Of a DNA stretch of 64,000 nucleotides, positions 46,555-58,374 are shown in pieces. Origin of the DNA: Dendrocalamus latiflorus (Eukaryota > Streptophyta > Magnoliopsida > Poales > Poaceae); the NCBI GenBank assembly GCA_017311315.1, contig CM029631.1:10102514-10166513 (forward strand), given 5' to 3'. Position numbers and translations under genes: made by a program. The notes under the pieces are model-generated. The model was not told the DNA's origin and ran no database searches. It was given only the letters and a program-made list of their open reading frames with translations. Position 1 is the first letter of the stretch. Every line of letters begins with the position of its first letter.

Positions 46555-49500
46555 TGAAACAAAACCAAAATTTAGAAAGTTCAAAAACTTGAATTTGAGT
46601 TCAATTTCGATTTTTGCTTTGCTCTCTCAAATCCTAAGCATATTCACCACAAATCTCAAGCAACCATTGCCCCAAATCTCTGCTGGAACCTTTGGATTAG
46701 GGAGGAGAAGGGTGTGCACTGTACTTTTCAGACAAAATCGCCGCCGCCTCCCTCTGTTGCCGTCGCCGCTCACGCGTCTCGCGTGACCTCCCCGCGCCCG
46801 CGTCACTCCCCGCCATTCCCGCTCGGTGGGATGGCCAGCGCACCCCTGCCCGGCCCCGTGGCGTGCCACGCCACCCCGCTGCCCTGCCGCCGCCGCAGCT
46901 TTTCCCGCCGCCCGCCTTCTCTGCGTGCGCCACCGCCACCCCGCGCCAACCGTCGACGCCACCTCCCCGCGCGGACAGACCCTCCTTTACACCTCTCCTC
47001 TGCCGCCCTGACGCTCTGCACCGGCCAATCACCGTGGCAACGTCGCCGGCCGCCACGCTCCACGGCCGCCCGGGAAAAATCTCGCGTCGAACCGCCATAC
47101 TCCGCCTATATAAGTGCCCGAGCTTGCCCTAGCCGAAGCTAGCACCCTCCACCATCCACCCGACGCCCCCACCCCCTCCATTGCCGCCCCCATCGCCGGT
47201 AAATGCAAAAATCCCCAAACCCGAGCCCTAGGCCAATGTCGGTCACCCGCCCCATAACTTTCCAATTACCTTCTCCTAGAGCATCACCGACACCCCATAA
47301 ACCCTACCCGACCGCCGCCCTAGCCTCCCGAAGTCCCATCTTCTCCGGCACCGATAGCCCCTAATGGCCGCCACCACCTCGCCGTGGCTAGCCTTGCACG
47401 GCCATCCCTAGCCCAAACCGCCACTCTCATGAGTTTACCTAAGTCCTAGTGGTGCTCTAGCACCGGCCTAATTGCCCTAGGAAGCTACCATAAGCCCACA
47501 ATCACAATAGTAGCCGCAAAGGAGAGGAGGTCGCCGTCGGCGATTGCCGCCTCCGCCGACCTAGCCACAGCCAAAAATGAAACCCCCACATCCTCCCGCA
47601 CCCGCCTATACCCTCCACCGCCGTCGCAACTCCTTCTACCGCCGCCGCCAACTGCCGCCTCTCTCCTCTGTTCGCTCCTCACGCGCGAGCTGAAGGAGGA
47701 AGAAGGCCCTGTTTCCCCGACCCGGACCGCCTCCATTCGGTCGAGCCGCACCAGCCACCTGCGCGCCCGACCGCACCGCCCGTCGAGTCCGACCGCGCCC
47801 GCTCCCGCGCGCTCGAGCCCGACCGCACGCCCTCCGGTCGCACCGCCCCGCGCCCCGCGCCCGACGCGCCGCTCGCGCCACGCGCCCGCGCCTGGCTGCG
47901 CCCGCCCGCGCCCGACCGCGCCGCCCGCCGGTTGAGTTGAGTCCAGCCCACTCGCTCGCACCCGTTGCACCCGACCTGGACCCGATGAACAACGATTGAC
48001 CGAGCCCGATGAACAGTAACAAGCCCAAAGCCCAAAATACATATTTATACTCCCCGGATTCGTCTCGAGCCCAATAACCCATATCCAAAGCCCATTTCCA
48101 CATATGACCTTCCTATAAGCCCAAATTCCAATTTGTTTGCATTATTTTGAATTTCATTTCTTTATTTTAATTTTTTTTATTCCTAGCTCGACTTTTGGGG
48201 CATGGAATTGATGTTATTTTTATTGCATTTGCGCTAGCCTCCGACGCCGGATTATCTCAGGAGCTGGAAGGAGAAGACTCAGTTCAAGCCCCGTCTTCCG
48301 AAGAATTTGAACTTGTGGAAATCGTAGACTCGCAAGGCAAGTTGCATATACCTCGATCATGTTGAACCTACTGTGCCTTGATCTATGTATATATCTTACA
48401 GTATTTCCATTATGGTATTTTAAGTCATTATTTTATGCGAAATTAGTTTAGAATGACATGAAATGATAGATGTATCCTACCACTTGAAAAGCCCCGTTTA
48501 AATTTGATGGCCATATTCATGTTGACAAACCTAGTAATATTTAATATATAATCATAATATAAACATGGTAATTAGGAAATCATCAAATGTTTATACTGTT
48601 AAGGCTTTTGGATATTTGCGTAGTGATTTAGAAAAACTGGATCTAGGGTAGGCGAGGATCACAGATGGAGATCCGAAGACCTTATCCTAGGGTGGAGGCA
48701 TGGGAGTGGGATGGTGGCAGTACGGGAAGGTACTGAATATGGGTTTGTGAATGATTGATGCCTCAGTGAAAACTATAAGGACTAGACCCTTATGCTAAGT
48801 AAAGAACATAGAATTCGCCCAACCACAAGTGTTGATTTTATCACACCTGGTTTAGTAACTGCTCAAGTTCAATTGAACCTCTACAACTGGCTGAGGGAGT
48901 CGAGGGTGAGATTGTATGAGAGGGGGTTAACCATACAACAGTAGGACTGTTATAAATTGGATGTGATCCGTGGGGTCATCCGAGTTTATGGAGGCCAAGG
49001 ACCTACTGGGTGGAGGCTATATAAAGAATTGAGCAGTGAACAACCCTGTTTTCTTAACTCTGTCGCGGGAGTTAGGAGATCTTGTGGGTAAAGCAGGGCA
49101 ACTCTGCAGAGTGAAATAAATGGTATTCGAATACGCCGTGCTTCCGGTTAATGAAGCTGTGTTTAATGGGTGATTCCAATAGCAAGGCATAAGTAGGATT
49201 GAGAATGGTTTGGAAATGTTGGATATTAATCACGCTTGAAAACCCCTTTACTTAATGGAGTTGCTTTTCAAATTTTATTAAATAAAACTGCATCTACCCA
49301 ATTAAAGAACCTATCCCCTTTATTTGATATCCCATGCATATAGTTAATGTTAAGCTCCGTGTGACTTGCTGAGTACGGAAGTTGTACTCATACTTGCTTA
49401 AAAACATAAACAGAAACTGTTAACTTTGAGGAGCCCGGTGAAGATGAAGAAGTGGTGTACTTCGACATGGAAGAATCTTGGGATTAGGGTCGTTCTATGC

Positions 49501-49715
49501 TCAAGTATGCCTGTGGTGTTTCTTTTTGTGTAATATATCTGCTGGCCGTGGGCCCTACTGTTAAACTTGGCTTTATGCCATTATTGTAATAAAGTCGACT
49601 TTTGTTTGTAAGCTCGCGTTGGCAATGTTATTCACTCGATGAATGTAACTCGCAATTGAACTATCCTGGGCAATTGCGAGGAATTCATAACGCTCCCAAA
49701 AATGGGGGTGTTACA
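46555..49715 (+). mobile_element. 3161-bp solo LTR of a gypsy-type retrotransposon
   Basis: It begins TGAAACAAAACC and ends GGGGGTGTTACA (TG..CA). It is flanked by identical 5-bp AAAAT (46550-46554 and 49716-49720). A TATA box (CCTATATAAG) lies near 47105 and an AATAAA-type signal near 49588, so it reads on the plus strand. The GC-rich stretch 46720-48000 is open in several frames, but the translations are compositionally biased and lack motifs. No polypurine tract, primer site or second LTR adjoins it. The family name is not certain. Confidence 0.9.
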
Positions 49716-49724
49716 AAAATCATA

Positions 49725-50400
49725 TGATTTTGCTTCAATTGAACTTTGATGGACGCAGTTGTAGATTTTTGGTTGGTAGTGCATGCCAAGAGAAACCAAG
49801 ACGTCTCTTTGGACGGCAGATTACCTCATCATCAGTTTCACCTACAATGCTCACGATGCAGCACATCGTGAGAACCGCATGTGAGCGCGGCTCAGTTTTT
49901 TTGGTTTGTGTTTAGGTTTAGGTTTTTATTTTTACAGTAACTCAATGTTAATTGGTATATTTTTTATGATGAGATCTATAGATAAATTATAGTATAAACT
50001 ATATCAAGTTCAGCTGTACCGGTTAAAATCGTATGTGACTATTTTATTGTGCGTACTGCCTCTCAGAATAGGTTAGAATTCAAAAACCAAAACCACAGCT
50101 ATAAACCATAAGTCTCAGTCTAAAAGAACCCACCTGAATTCATGTAGTGTCATGTGTAAGCATGCATTTCCGTTTATAGTTAAAGAGTACATACTTTTTT
50201 AATAACAAATGGACAAAACATACAGATTTTGGAACAACGAATCGCACACGTCTAGTTAAATTTTACTTGATTTTGACCCAATGGGTTTGTCCAATTTTCA
50301 ATTACCTAGAATGATTCCCCTAGAAATTATCTTAGATATCGACCGCAATTTTGTATCTGGTATATAATGGTGTAATATATAGTGTTACTTTCCTTATTGT
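49725..50400. other. 3' flank of the NAC gene
   Basis: AT-rich non-coding sequence lies between the solo LTR and the NAC stop codon. It presumably contains the NAC 3' UTR on the minus strand. Confidence 0.4.
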
Positions 50401-50409
50401 ATGCGATGA

Positions 50410-52740
50410 TCAGAAGGCTCTCCATGTCGTCTCGTTCATTTCCAGCTGCGGCGACGGCTGCTGCTGACCGCACTCCATGTCCACCGTCGCCACCGAGCTT
50501 CCGAACAAGGCATCACCTCCGACGTTCGCCGCAACGCTGTCGACGTCTCGCGGCCCGACGAACGGCAGCGCCTTGTGCACCGCGGGGTTCGCCGCGAATA
50601 CGGTGCCGAGAAGCCCCGGCGCCGCGGCCCAGGGGAGCATGGCGGCTGCCGCGGCCGCGCCCTGGTTTGCCGCCGCCATCCAGCTCATGTACGCGCCCAC
50701 GTCGAACCTGTGGCCGAAGTTCTCGCCTGCGCCGGCGCCATGGCAGAGCGCGCCCGAGGAGCTCGACGACGTGTGGGGCGCGGCCGGGGTGAAGCTGCCG
50801 AGGATGGAGGAGACGTCGAGCTCGCCGAGGGAGGCGTTGTTGTCGTTGCATGGGGAGTCCATCGTGGGGCTGCCTTGCGGTGGCCTCATCTTCACGGTTT
50901 GGCTCTTCTTGAACACCCTGCACACCACCCACTCCTCCTTCGATCCAAAAAGAAAAAGAAGAACATTTCACATAAGAACTTCTTCCAACAAAAACATTTC
51001 ACTCTCTCTCATAAAGAATTTCACTTTAAGTTGCAGCATTGCTTAGTTATGTTATACCTTGTTTGGTTTGTAGGGGAACTTGTTCTGGAGCCTGTACTCG
51101 TGCATGACCCAGCTGGTCTTCTCGCCCTTGGGGGCTCGCCCCCTGTAGAAGACTAGGGTTTTCTTCATGCCTATCAGCATGCCGCAGTGGAAGATCTCCT
51201 TGTCCTTGCCGGTGGTCTTCCAGTAGCCCGAGTCGGTGGCCCGGTTCGTGCGGATGCCGGTCGGGTATTTCCGGTCGCGCATGCTGAAGAAGTACCACTC
51301 TTTCTCCCCCATGCTAGCTTTGCCTGCAGCAAATTAAGTGACATCCATATACATGTCATACAGCAATATGCAAATAATGTACGTACAAACGGTTCACAAT
51401 TTCAGCAAAATTTTATTTTTCCGGCTATTTCGTTACCCTCTAAAATAAAACCAATTTGGTCAAATAAATTCGTTACCATTTGAATTGGGATCCGGCTACA
51501 CATATAGCCCAAAATTTGGCCAAATTTTGTTCAAATTTTGGCAAGGAATTCAAACAAGTTTGAATATTTGGTCCAAATTTTAAAACGAAATAACGAAATT
51601 TCGTTCCATTCATTGCTTTCGCTGTGAGGTGATTTTTTTCAAACCAAAAGAGTTTTTCCTGACGTACACTGACTGTACGCATGCAGTGCAGGTATACGAC
51701 AACGACTAAGTCAAATGCGTACACAACTGTAGTGTCGTCTGTACTCTGTAGAGAAATGCGTGCATAATAGTTGTAGCTAGTGACAGCTTAGGCCCCGTTT
51801 GGCACAGCTCAGCTTCACTAGTGAAGCTGTTTTTTTTTGTTTCAGTTTCACGAGCAGCTTCACCGATGAAGCTAAATCTGTTTTGGAAAACTGTTTGGCA
51901 AAACAGTTTCACCAACAGCTTCATGCATGGCTGAGAGAGGGCAATTGTCCAAGATGCCCCTGTCTACCTGACTTGTTCTAACATTTGGAGTTGTATGTTT
52001 GTATATGGTCATATGAATTAAAAAATAATATATTTGAATGAGTATGAATTAAAACATTAAAATAAAAAAAATTAAAATCATTAGGAAGCAATATTAGTGC
52101 CTTATTTATGTTTCGTGAACGGGAGAGGTGAACGGGATGGACTAGTGGCAAATGCGTGTAATTTTGGTGAACCAGAAGGGCAGTGGGTTCCTAGGACTGC
52201 GGGCCTGAGGGAGAGAGCTGTGAAAAGCTATTTTTTTCAGCTTCACCTCTCCCCATTCCTTTGTGAGAGCACAAGCAAAAAGGGTGTTTGGCAAAAAACA
52301 GCTCATGAAGCTGTTGGTGAAGCTGTGCCAAACAGGGACTTAATATATATGCATGTAATGATCGAACTAGGTCCAGGCTTTCCAATTCTCACCAAATCAT
52401 CAGAAAAGGAGAGAGCTGAGGTCCAAAACTACGCATGGTGGAAAGGCAATGTGCATCAATTCCAGTTTAATTTGTGCGCACTATTCAAGATAATTCTGAA
52501 TTGCACTTTTCCAGGAACGAGCAGAGAGAATGAGAAGATAATTAAATTAAGGAATTCGAAGTAGATAGGGGGCAGAGCAGACTTACTGGGAAGGTCCCAT
52601 GGCTCGCACTTGTTGAGGTCGACGTCGGCGATGGCGCGGGTGGCGAAGGCGAAGTCGGACACCTTGCGGGTGAGGTAGTAGGTGACGAGCTCCTCGTCCG
52701 TCGGGTGGAACCGGAACCCGGGGGGAAGGCCCTCCTCCAT
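50410..52740 (-). CDS. NAC domain transcription factor, 3 exons
   Basis: The model joins 52587-52740, 51058-51323 and 50410-50937. This totals 948 bp, or 315 aa, with GT..AG junctions. The NAC domain is complete in order: LPPGFRFHPTDEELVTYYL (A), DLNKCEPWDLP (B), EKEWYFFSMRDRKYPTGIRT (C), NRATDSGYWKTTGKD then KTLVFYRGRAPKGEKTSWVM (D), and EEWVVCRVFKK (E). It resembles the NAM/CUC-type group of plant NACs that bind CACG-core promoter sites in the nucleus. The rest is a variable activation region with Ala and Ser runs and a QQQPSPQLEMNETTWRAF end. The start is MEEGLPPG; an upstream GTG was not used. I saw no miR164 target site. Intron 1 (1263 bp) carries a Tourist-like MITE. Confidence 0.95.
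51791..52339. mobile_element. Tourist/Harbinger-like MITE, copy 2, in NAC intron 1
   Basis: The 549-bp element has the same ends as the copy at 2398-3088 (GGCCCCGTTTGGCACAGCTC on the left, AGCTGTGCCAAACAGGGAC on the right). It has TTA target duplications at 51788-51790 and 52340-52342. Compared with copy 1 it has lost internal AT-rich sequence. The interiors share AATATATTTGAATGA and GAGGGAGAGAGCTGTGAAAA. Confidence 0.88.
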
Positions 52741-52798
52741 CCTCTCCACTTCCGGCAGCTAGCTCCCGTGCTCACAGGCAACTGCACTTAAGTCTGCA

Positions 52799-52825
52799 GT
52801 GCAGCAGCAGCAGCAGGTATATATA
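52799..52825 (-). promoter_or_regulatory. TATA box and CAG repeat of the NAC gene
   Basis: TATATATA (52818-52825) lies about 80 bp upstream of the NAC ATG on the minus strand. A short (CAG)n run lies between it and the start, in the presumed 5' UTR. Confidence 0.6.
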
Positions 52826-52859
52826 GGATATAGCTTCTGCTAGCCAGTACAAAGATCCA

Positions 52860-55590
52860 TGGCAGGAGGAGACGCGCCGTCTATATATCTCACCAACAAG
52901 GGTGCACATGTGTAAGTGAAGACAAGGCAATGGTATAATTGATCAATAAATTAATGGCACGCACTGCGACTCTTCTCCTCCTCCTTCTAGAGCCGGTTCC
53001 AGGTCGCAACAACCGCCGCCCCGAAAGCGACGGGAAGGATTATCGACGACGGCGACAGGCCGGTCGAGCGGAGGAGAAAGGGAGAGAGCGATAGATCCAT
53101 CGATTGCACGAGCGAGCGAGCGATCGATCCATCCATATGCATGCATCGCGGTGCGGTTTTTTTTCCAGCCAACTCCAACCACCTCCACCCACCTCCCCGG
53201 CGAAACGGCCACCCGGCGCTAGCCAAGCCAGCCAGCTACACGCCGCAGTAACAATAATCGCAGATCACTAATCAATCATGCACATTTTTTAATCGAGTGC
53301 ATAAGACAAAGTGCAATCAGACAGCGAGCGAGCTAGCTCTACCCTTTTAGGACGTGCTGTCTCGAAGCTGTCACTGATTAGACTAGCTAGATCTCCTCTT
53401 GGTTTTACGCTGAATTTGGCTGATCCACTGATTAGGCCAGTGTACTGTTTTTTGTCTGCTTTGGTTGTTGCACTACCAGCCGCCATGGTCTTCGGGCACA
53501 TATCCTCCATCCATCTTTTTTTTTGTTGAAACAGGACGTACCCTCCATCGATCATGCAGCAGGCTTGATACTGTCCTCTCTGTTGGTTCGTGCCATTGCG
53601 GAATTAAGAGTATGCACGACGCAAGAAAGTGAGATCAGGGAGAATCAAAATAGGTGAGTCTGCGCCTATTCTATTCCATTTTTCAGGGGCATCCTTCCTT
53701 TGCCAATCGGCAAATCGGAAACGATTGTGTACGGGACGGATCCAAAAAATTTAGGATAGATATTCGAAGTTACAAAAATATTATTCAATACAAAATATAA
53801 AATTTCATAATAGCAAAAATTAAAGTACAATTATTCATACTAGAGACAATATCTCAAATAATATAAAGAAATTAAAAAATAAGTACAAAAAATACAAATT
53901 AGCTCGATGATTCTTCATGCCTTGGAACAGATTGAAATATTACAACTAATTCTATTTAGCTCTTATTATCCCTTCTGAAACTATCTGTATTTACTATTCA
54001 TATTCAGGATAGTGAAAATCAATTTGAAACCATTTGTTCACAGTTATGAAATTCTTGGTATTTGTTCACAGAATCACATGTAAGAGGTAGAGAATATGTT
54101 TTTCAATTCATAAGCAATTATTCGTCTGCTGCTAAGGATCTTATTTCATAGATTCACAGCAAAGTGTTCAAATGAAGGTATGACATGAAACTCAATAGCT
54201 TACACCTTTAAAATACTTAGCATATAGATATAAGCTACTCAGACTTAAAGATGTGGAGAACATAGATTTCAATTCACGAAGGATAAGCACTAATTTAAAG
54301 ATAACTAAGATAAATCCAGTATTCCACCACATCTAAACAAGATCCAAGCATCGAAAGTTAAACAAAGAAAAAACATATACCAAATCCACCACATCCGTCC
54401 ATTCATCCACGGATCTACTATCTACCTTGCTCAGAAGTACAAAACTATAAACCCTAGGGGCACACAAGTAGAATAAATCTACCGTCTACGCATCTAAATT
54501 CTACAACATGGGGGTCGTCGGGTCGGAGATGATGAACCTGCCCCAGTGCTGCAGGCCCACAGTGCGGTAGTGCCCACTTGGCAGGCAGCCACTCTGGCCT
54601 CCAGCACTCCTGTCGCCTACGCAGCATCCAGCCCCTTGCCGCCTATGCAACCACCAACCTCGCTCGCCTGACGGCCGCTCCAGCCTTTAATGCTCCTGCT
54701 GCCTACGTAGCCTCCAGAAGAAAAGAACCAGGGGCATGGGCACTCATCGCCGCCAAGCGCCAACTGAGTGCCAAGAGATGAAGAGATGACTAAACACCAA
54801 ACCAGATGAATAGAGGAGAGACTGAGTGACAACTAGATATGAACAGAATGATAGTGGATCTGCGCAAGTGTCGATGGGAGGGAGAAATGGGCCAAAAGAT
54901 CTAGCATTAATTTGGGTTAACTAGGTATGAATAGGACGAATTTAGCCTAACTACTAGTGTACATATATATTATGAGTCTTGGTTCAGTCCATATAGAGGT
55001 GTAGGAGGTGTTAGCACCTCCACCACAGCTTACTGTTAATTAATCAAGGGCAAAACTGTACAATCACTCCAAGAGCCTCTCTTTTTGGACAGTTAGTCAG
55101 TTACCCTAAAAAAGGAAGGCAATGAAACTCTCCCCGTTCAGTTCCGTCCACTTCTCTTACTTTTTTGCCCACTTCGCTAGCACCACCTCTTCGCACTACT
55201 CAATGACACTGGAGGTGTCAAGGCCATGACAGTCGTTGGATGGAATATATTTAACGGTTGAGAACAACTGAATGTATTGAAATAGAACTCATATATTATA
55301 TCTTGTATATAGTGATATTTTGCTAAAAATTTTGGATATTCGCTTGAATACCCATGAATTGTGCTGGGTCCATCCATGGATTGTGATGTTTGCTCGATCG
55401 AAGATGGACATTTTTCGTTTCAGTCTTGGTAATAGTTCATCCCCGCATGTGTTACCGCGACGAAAATATTACGCAATTTGGAATTTGTTTGCAAGCCATA
55501 GTCATATTTGCATATGGCTGGGCCATGCTGGTATAAGCCGTGAGTGGATCGGAAAGCTAGCATGTGACCAGATGGCTAGGCATGTGGGTG
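52860..55590. other. NAC upstream region and AT-rich intergenic DNA
   Basis: About 52860-53300 may hold upstream control sequence. From 53740 to 54950 the DNA is AT-rich, with a GC-richer island at 54530-54780, and looks like degraded transposon sequence without identifiable ends. No coding region was recognised. Confidence 0.4.
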
Positions 55591-55595
55591 TGCGC

Positions 55596-56014
55596 CTAGC
55601 CCACCAGGTCCAATTCCACCATCTGGAAGGATTTCTCTCCAAACACTGCTGACTCCGCCATTTTCCTACACTCCATCTCCCACGCTACTGCCAGAGAATT
55701 CTGGCTAGTCTCCATGCGAAAGCTTTGATGTTTGAGTGAATTGGCAATTTCCAAAGCATCAGAGAAGTTTCCTTCCTCCACTGCTCTTGTCGTGCAGTCT
55801 ATACCGGAATTAACCTGTAACATTTCGTATGCAAGTGGACAAAAAACATAGCATTTTTCTCCAGAGCCCATGCCCAAGTTCTCCTCATATTGCCTATTAC
55901 TGAGGTGGATGACCCAGATACCTTGCTGACACACTCCAACAAAGAGCGTATTGACCGCCAAGTATTGGTTCTGTCATCAGTCAGCTCATCTGGTAGCAAG
56001 CCATCAAGGAACAA
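55596..56014 (-). other. unrecognised open frames on the minus strand
   Basis: Overlapping frames give FLDGLLPDELTDDRTNTWRS and, in another frame, VEEGNFSDALEIANSLKHQS and MECRKMAESAVFGEKSF. The composition is protein-like rather than low-complexity, which suggests a decayed gene with a frameshift. It could be the remainder of the F-box-type fragment at 56243-56640, but I recognise no family. Confidence 0.3.
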
Positions 56015-56242
56015 GAAGGCAAAATCTCCAACGACATACTTACTAGTTACACATTACTCAAGAACCATTTCCAGAGAAACACCAAAGTTCTTATAAACAA
56101 CAGTGTTGTTGATCTTAAAACGAAACATACTTCAGGCACGTGGCCTGCAAAGGATCAGTAACACTACACATAATTCACATCACTTGTGACCCTAACAACC
56201 TGTAATTATCTGAAACATTACCAAAAGGCTCAGAACAAGCTT

Positions 56243-56640
56243 TCAGTAAACCAGATAACGAAGGCTAAGAAACCATCTTGTGCAATGTGCGGAGGAATGG
56301 CAAGCCGGGAGAAGCAGGCTGTGCCTCGAAGAATGTGTGGTGCATGCGGCTCCCTTGGAACACATGACGCGACACATTAGTGTCATTAGACATGTGTTGA
56401 TGATCCTCACTGTCTTGTTCTTCATGTTGTACACCACTACAGCAGATGTGCTTGACAGGATGACATCCCTTTCTTCGTCGCTGCCTACTGCATTCACGGA
56501 CAACAAGCACTTCTCGGGTCCAAGGCCAGATCTCCATGGCATCAATATCCGGTGCCGGTGCTCCCATCTCCCCATGTCGTGTTCCTCAAGGGCCCAAAGG
56601 TCGTACAAGCCCCCCCGCCCCCCCCCCCCCCCCGAGTCCG
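56243..56640 (-). pseudogene. F-box-associated domain fragment
   Basis: The translation includes LYDLWALEEHDMGRWEHRHR, then SSTSAVVVYNMKNKTVRIIN. The pattern (L-x-D-L-W-x-L-E-x-x-x-x-x-x-W near a turn, later V-V-Y-N-M-K-N-K-T) is that of the C-terminal F-box-associated domain of the large plant F-box family. No F-box is visible upstream, where a run of C/G (about 56613-56632) breaks the sequence. The tail looks more protein-like in a different frame (HTFFEAQPASPGLPFL), so a frameshift is likely. Confidence 0.45.
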
Positions 56641-56925
56641 CCATGAGTAACTATGACGACCCGTACTATCACAAAAGGATAATAATACTAGTCACGGATT
56701 ATTATTCGTTTGTTTGGTAAGACACTACTCTAACGAATAACAAACCAATTAGAATATTGCAACAGAACAATAATTAGAAACAATACCCATTATTACATAC
56801 CATGTCATATAGGCTTAATATCTCAAAAAGAACTTAACAAGTCTGTATCTTTTATTACATCTTCCTTGTGAAAGTTTCACTTTGCTTTATTGGATATATG
56901 GGGTGGCACAACATCCCCTGGTGAG

Positions 56926-57112
56926 GGCGTGCTCAGAGAGGGGGAGATGCAAGCAAGGTGTCCAGGGTAGTACCATGATCCTGTAGGAGTTGGCGAAGGG
57001 GTGACGAGAGCTTGTATGGCGAGCGCGCGCATCGGGCAGGAGTGACGGTGAGCTACGGCGGGAGAGCGTGAGTCAACTAGACACGCAGAGCGAGGGAGGG
57101 AGTGAGATCAGA
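56926..57112. repeat. 187-bp direct repeat, left copy
   Basis: It matches 57918-58103 nearly base for base, including GGCGTGCTCAGAGAGGGGGAG, then GTACCATGATCCTGTAGGAG, then GAGAGCTTGTATGGCGAGCG. The spacing between copies is 992 bp. No coding motif was found. Confidence 0.88.
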
Positions 57113-57917
57113 ATAGAGGCAATCAGCCGATATATAGTGGAGGATTGGTTTTGGTACAGTGTTTAGGTTTTATTTTAATTTGGTTTGGTGGAACGAAGGT
57201 TAGAAATGGACTCACGGGGTTGAGAAGATCAAAATGGAGGTATTTTTTTATTTTTGGAATTTTTGGATGAACAGTGTGCTATAGTGTCGGGCCGACCTAG
57301 ATGAACAGGGGCATGTGGTCAGAAATTCAAATTCGGCTTTTGGGCCGAACGGCTCAGCCCACGACCGAGTGGCCTGCAGCGCGCGTGGACGAGGTCGATC
57401 TCTGGGCTCAACACGCATGCGGCGAGGATCAAGCGAGCAAAGAAGTCTATAGACCCCAGATGGCAAGGTAACTCTACCAAGGTCCTCTGGAGAAATCAAG
57501 GGTATTTTAACCATCTATGGCACAAGGGAAGATGAGAGGTGGCGGCTGTTTTGGTTTAGAAAGTCCAGCAGAGCTGTCTATGGAAGAGGCCTTACGGCTG
57601 ACGAAGGATCACAGTGCCAGAGCTCTAGGGTTATGCTCATGCTAAAGCGACTTCACCAGTGTGATTAGAGTGCAAGGTAGATGCTATGAGCGAATGCAAT
57701 TAAAGTTTAATCAAGGAAGGGAGAAGATTGCATTTAGAGCTCACCGGAGATCATTGGCGAGGCTACGACAAGAGGGAGTTCGATTGAATGGTTTAGATGA
57801 GTGGTGGGAAGTGGCATGAGGCATTCTAAGCGGCGGATTGGACTTTAAAGCCTTTGTGAGGTGGTAGGAGTAGTGGCTCTGCTCAGGTGCTACCGACGCG
57901 TGGATGGGGAACTGGCG

Positions 57918-58103
57918 GGGGCGTGCTCAGAGAGGGGGAGCTGCAGGTGAGGTGTCCAAGGTAGTACCATGATCCTGTAGGAGTTGGCGAAGGGGTGACG
58001 AGAGCTTGTATGGCGAGCGCACGCGTCGGGCAGGAGTAGCGGTGAGCTGTGGTGGGAGAGCGTGAGTCAACCAGGCATACAGAGTGAGAGAGGGTGTGAG
58101 GTC
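57918..58103. repeat. 187-bp direct repeat, right copy
   Basis: This is the right-hand partner of 56926-57112. The 800 bp between the copies is non-coding and not repeated elsewhere in the window that I can see. The copia-type LTR begins 270 bp further on. Confidence 0.88.
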
Positions 58104-58374
58104 AGCAAAGAGGTCATTGGCTGGTGGTGGGGCCACGATGGCAAGTCCAAGAGTTGGTGGTGTGAACACCCGGAGCGAGCGCAGCTGCAATCCGCGGTGA
58201 GGGCATGCGGCTGCATGGATGGGGAGAACAGGATGGCAGCTGCGGTTATGGCTTCTTGAAGGGCCCAACGGGAGGGGAGATGGAAAGGCCAAGAGAGGAA
58301 GATGGATTCTCAAGGGAGATTGCCAAATTGGGAAGGATTTGGGAATTCAAACAAACTCCAAAACGAATTCACAC

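Noticed and set aside
46697..48103. Several 100-185-codon GC-rich frames
   Set aside because: They lie inside the bounded solo LTR, run on both strands and consist of biased Arg/Ala/Gly/Pro sequence.
50410..52740. miR164 target site in the NAC gene
   Set aside because: I looked because NAM/CUC-type genes often have one, but no matching sequence is present in the third exon.
52741..52749. A GTG start three codons upstream in the NAC gene
   Set aside because: The ATG at 52740 gives the conserved MEEGLPPGFRF start, and plant nuclear genes rarely start at GTG.
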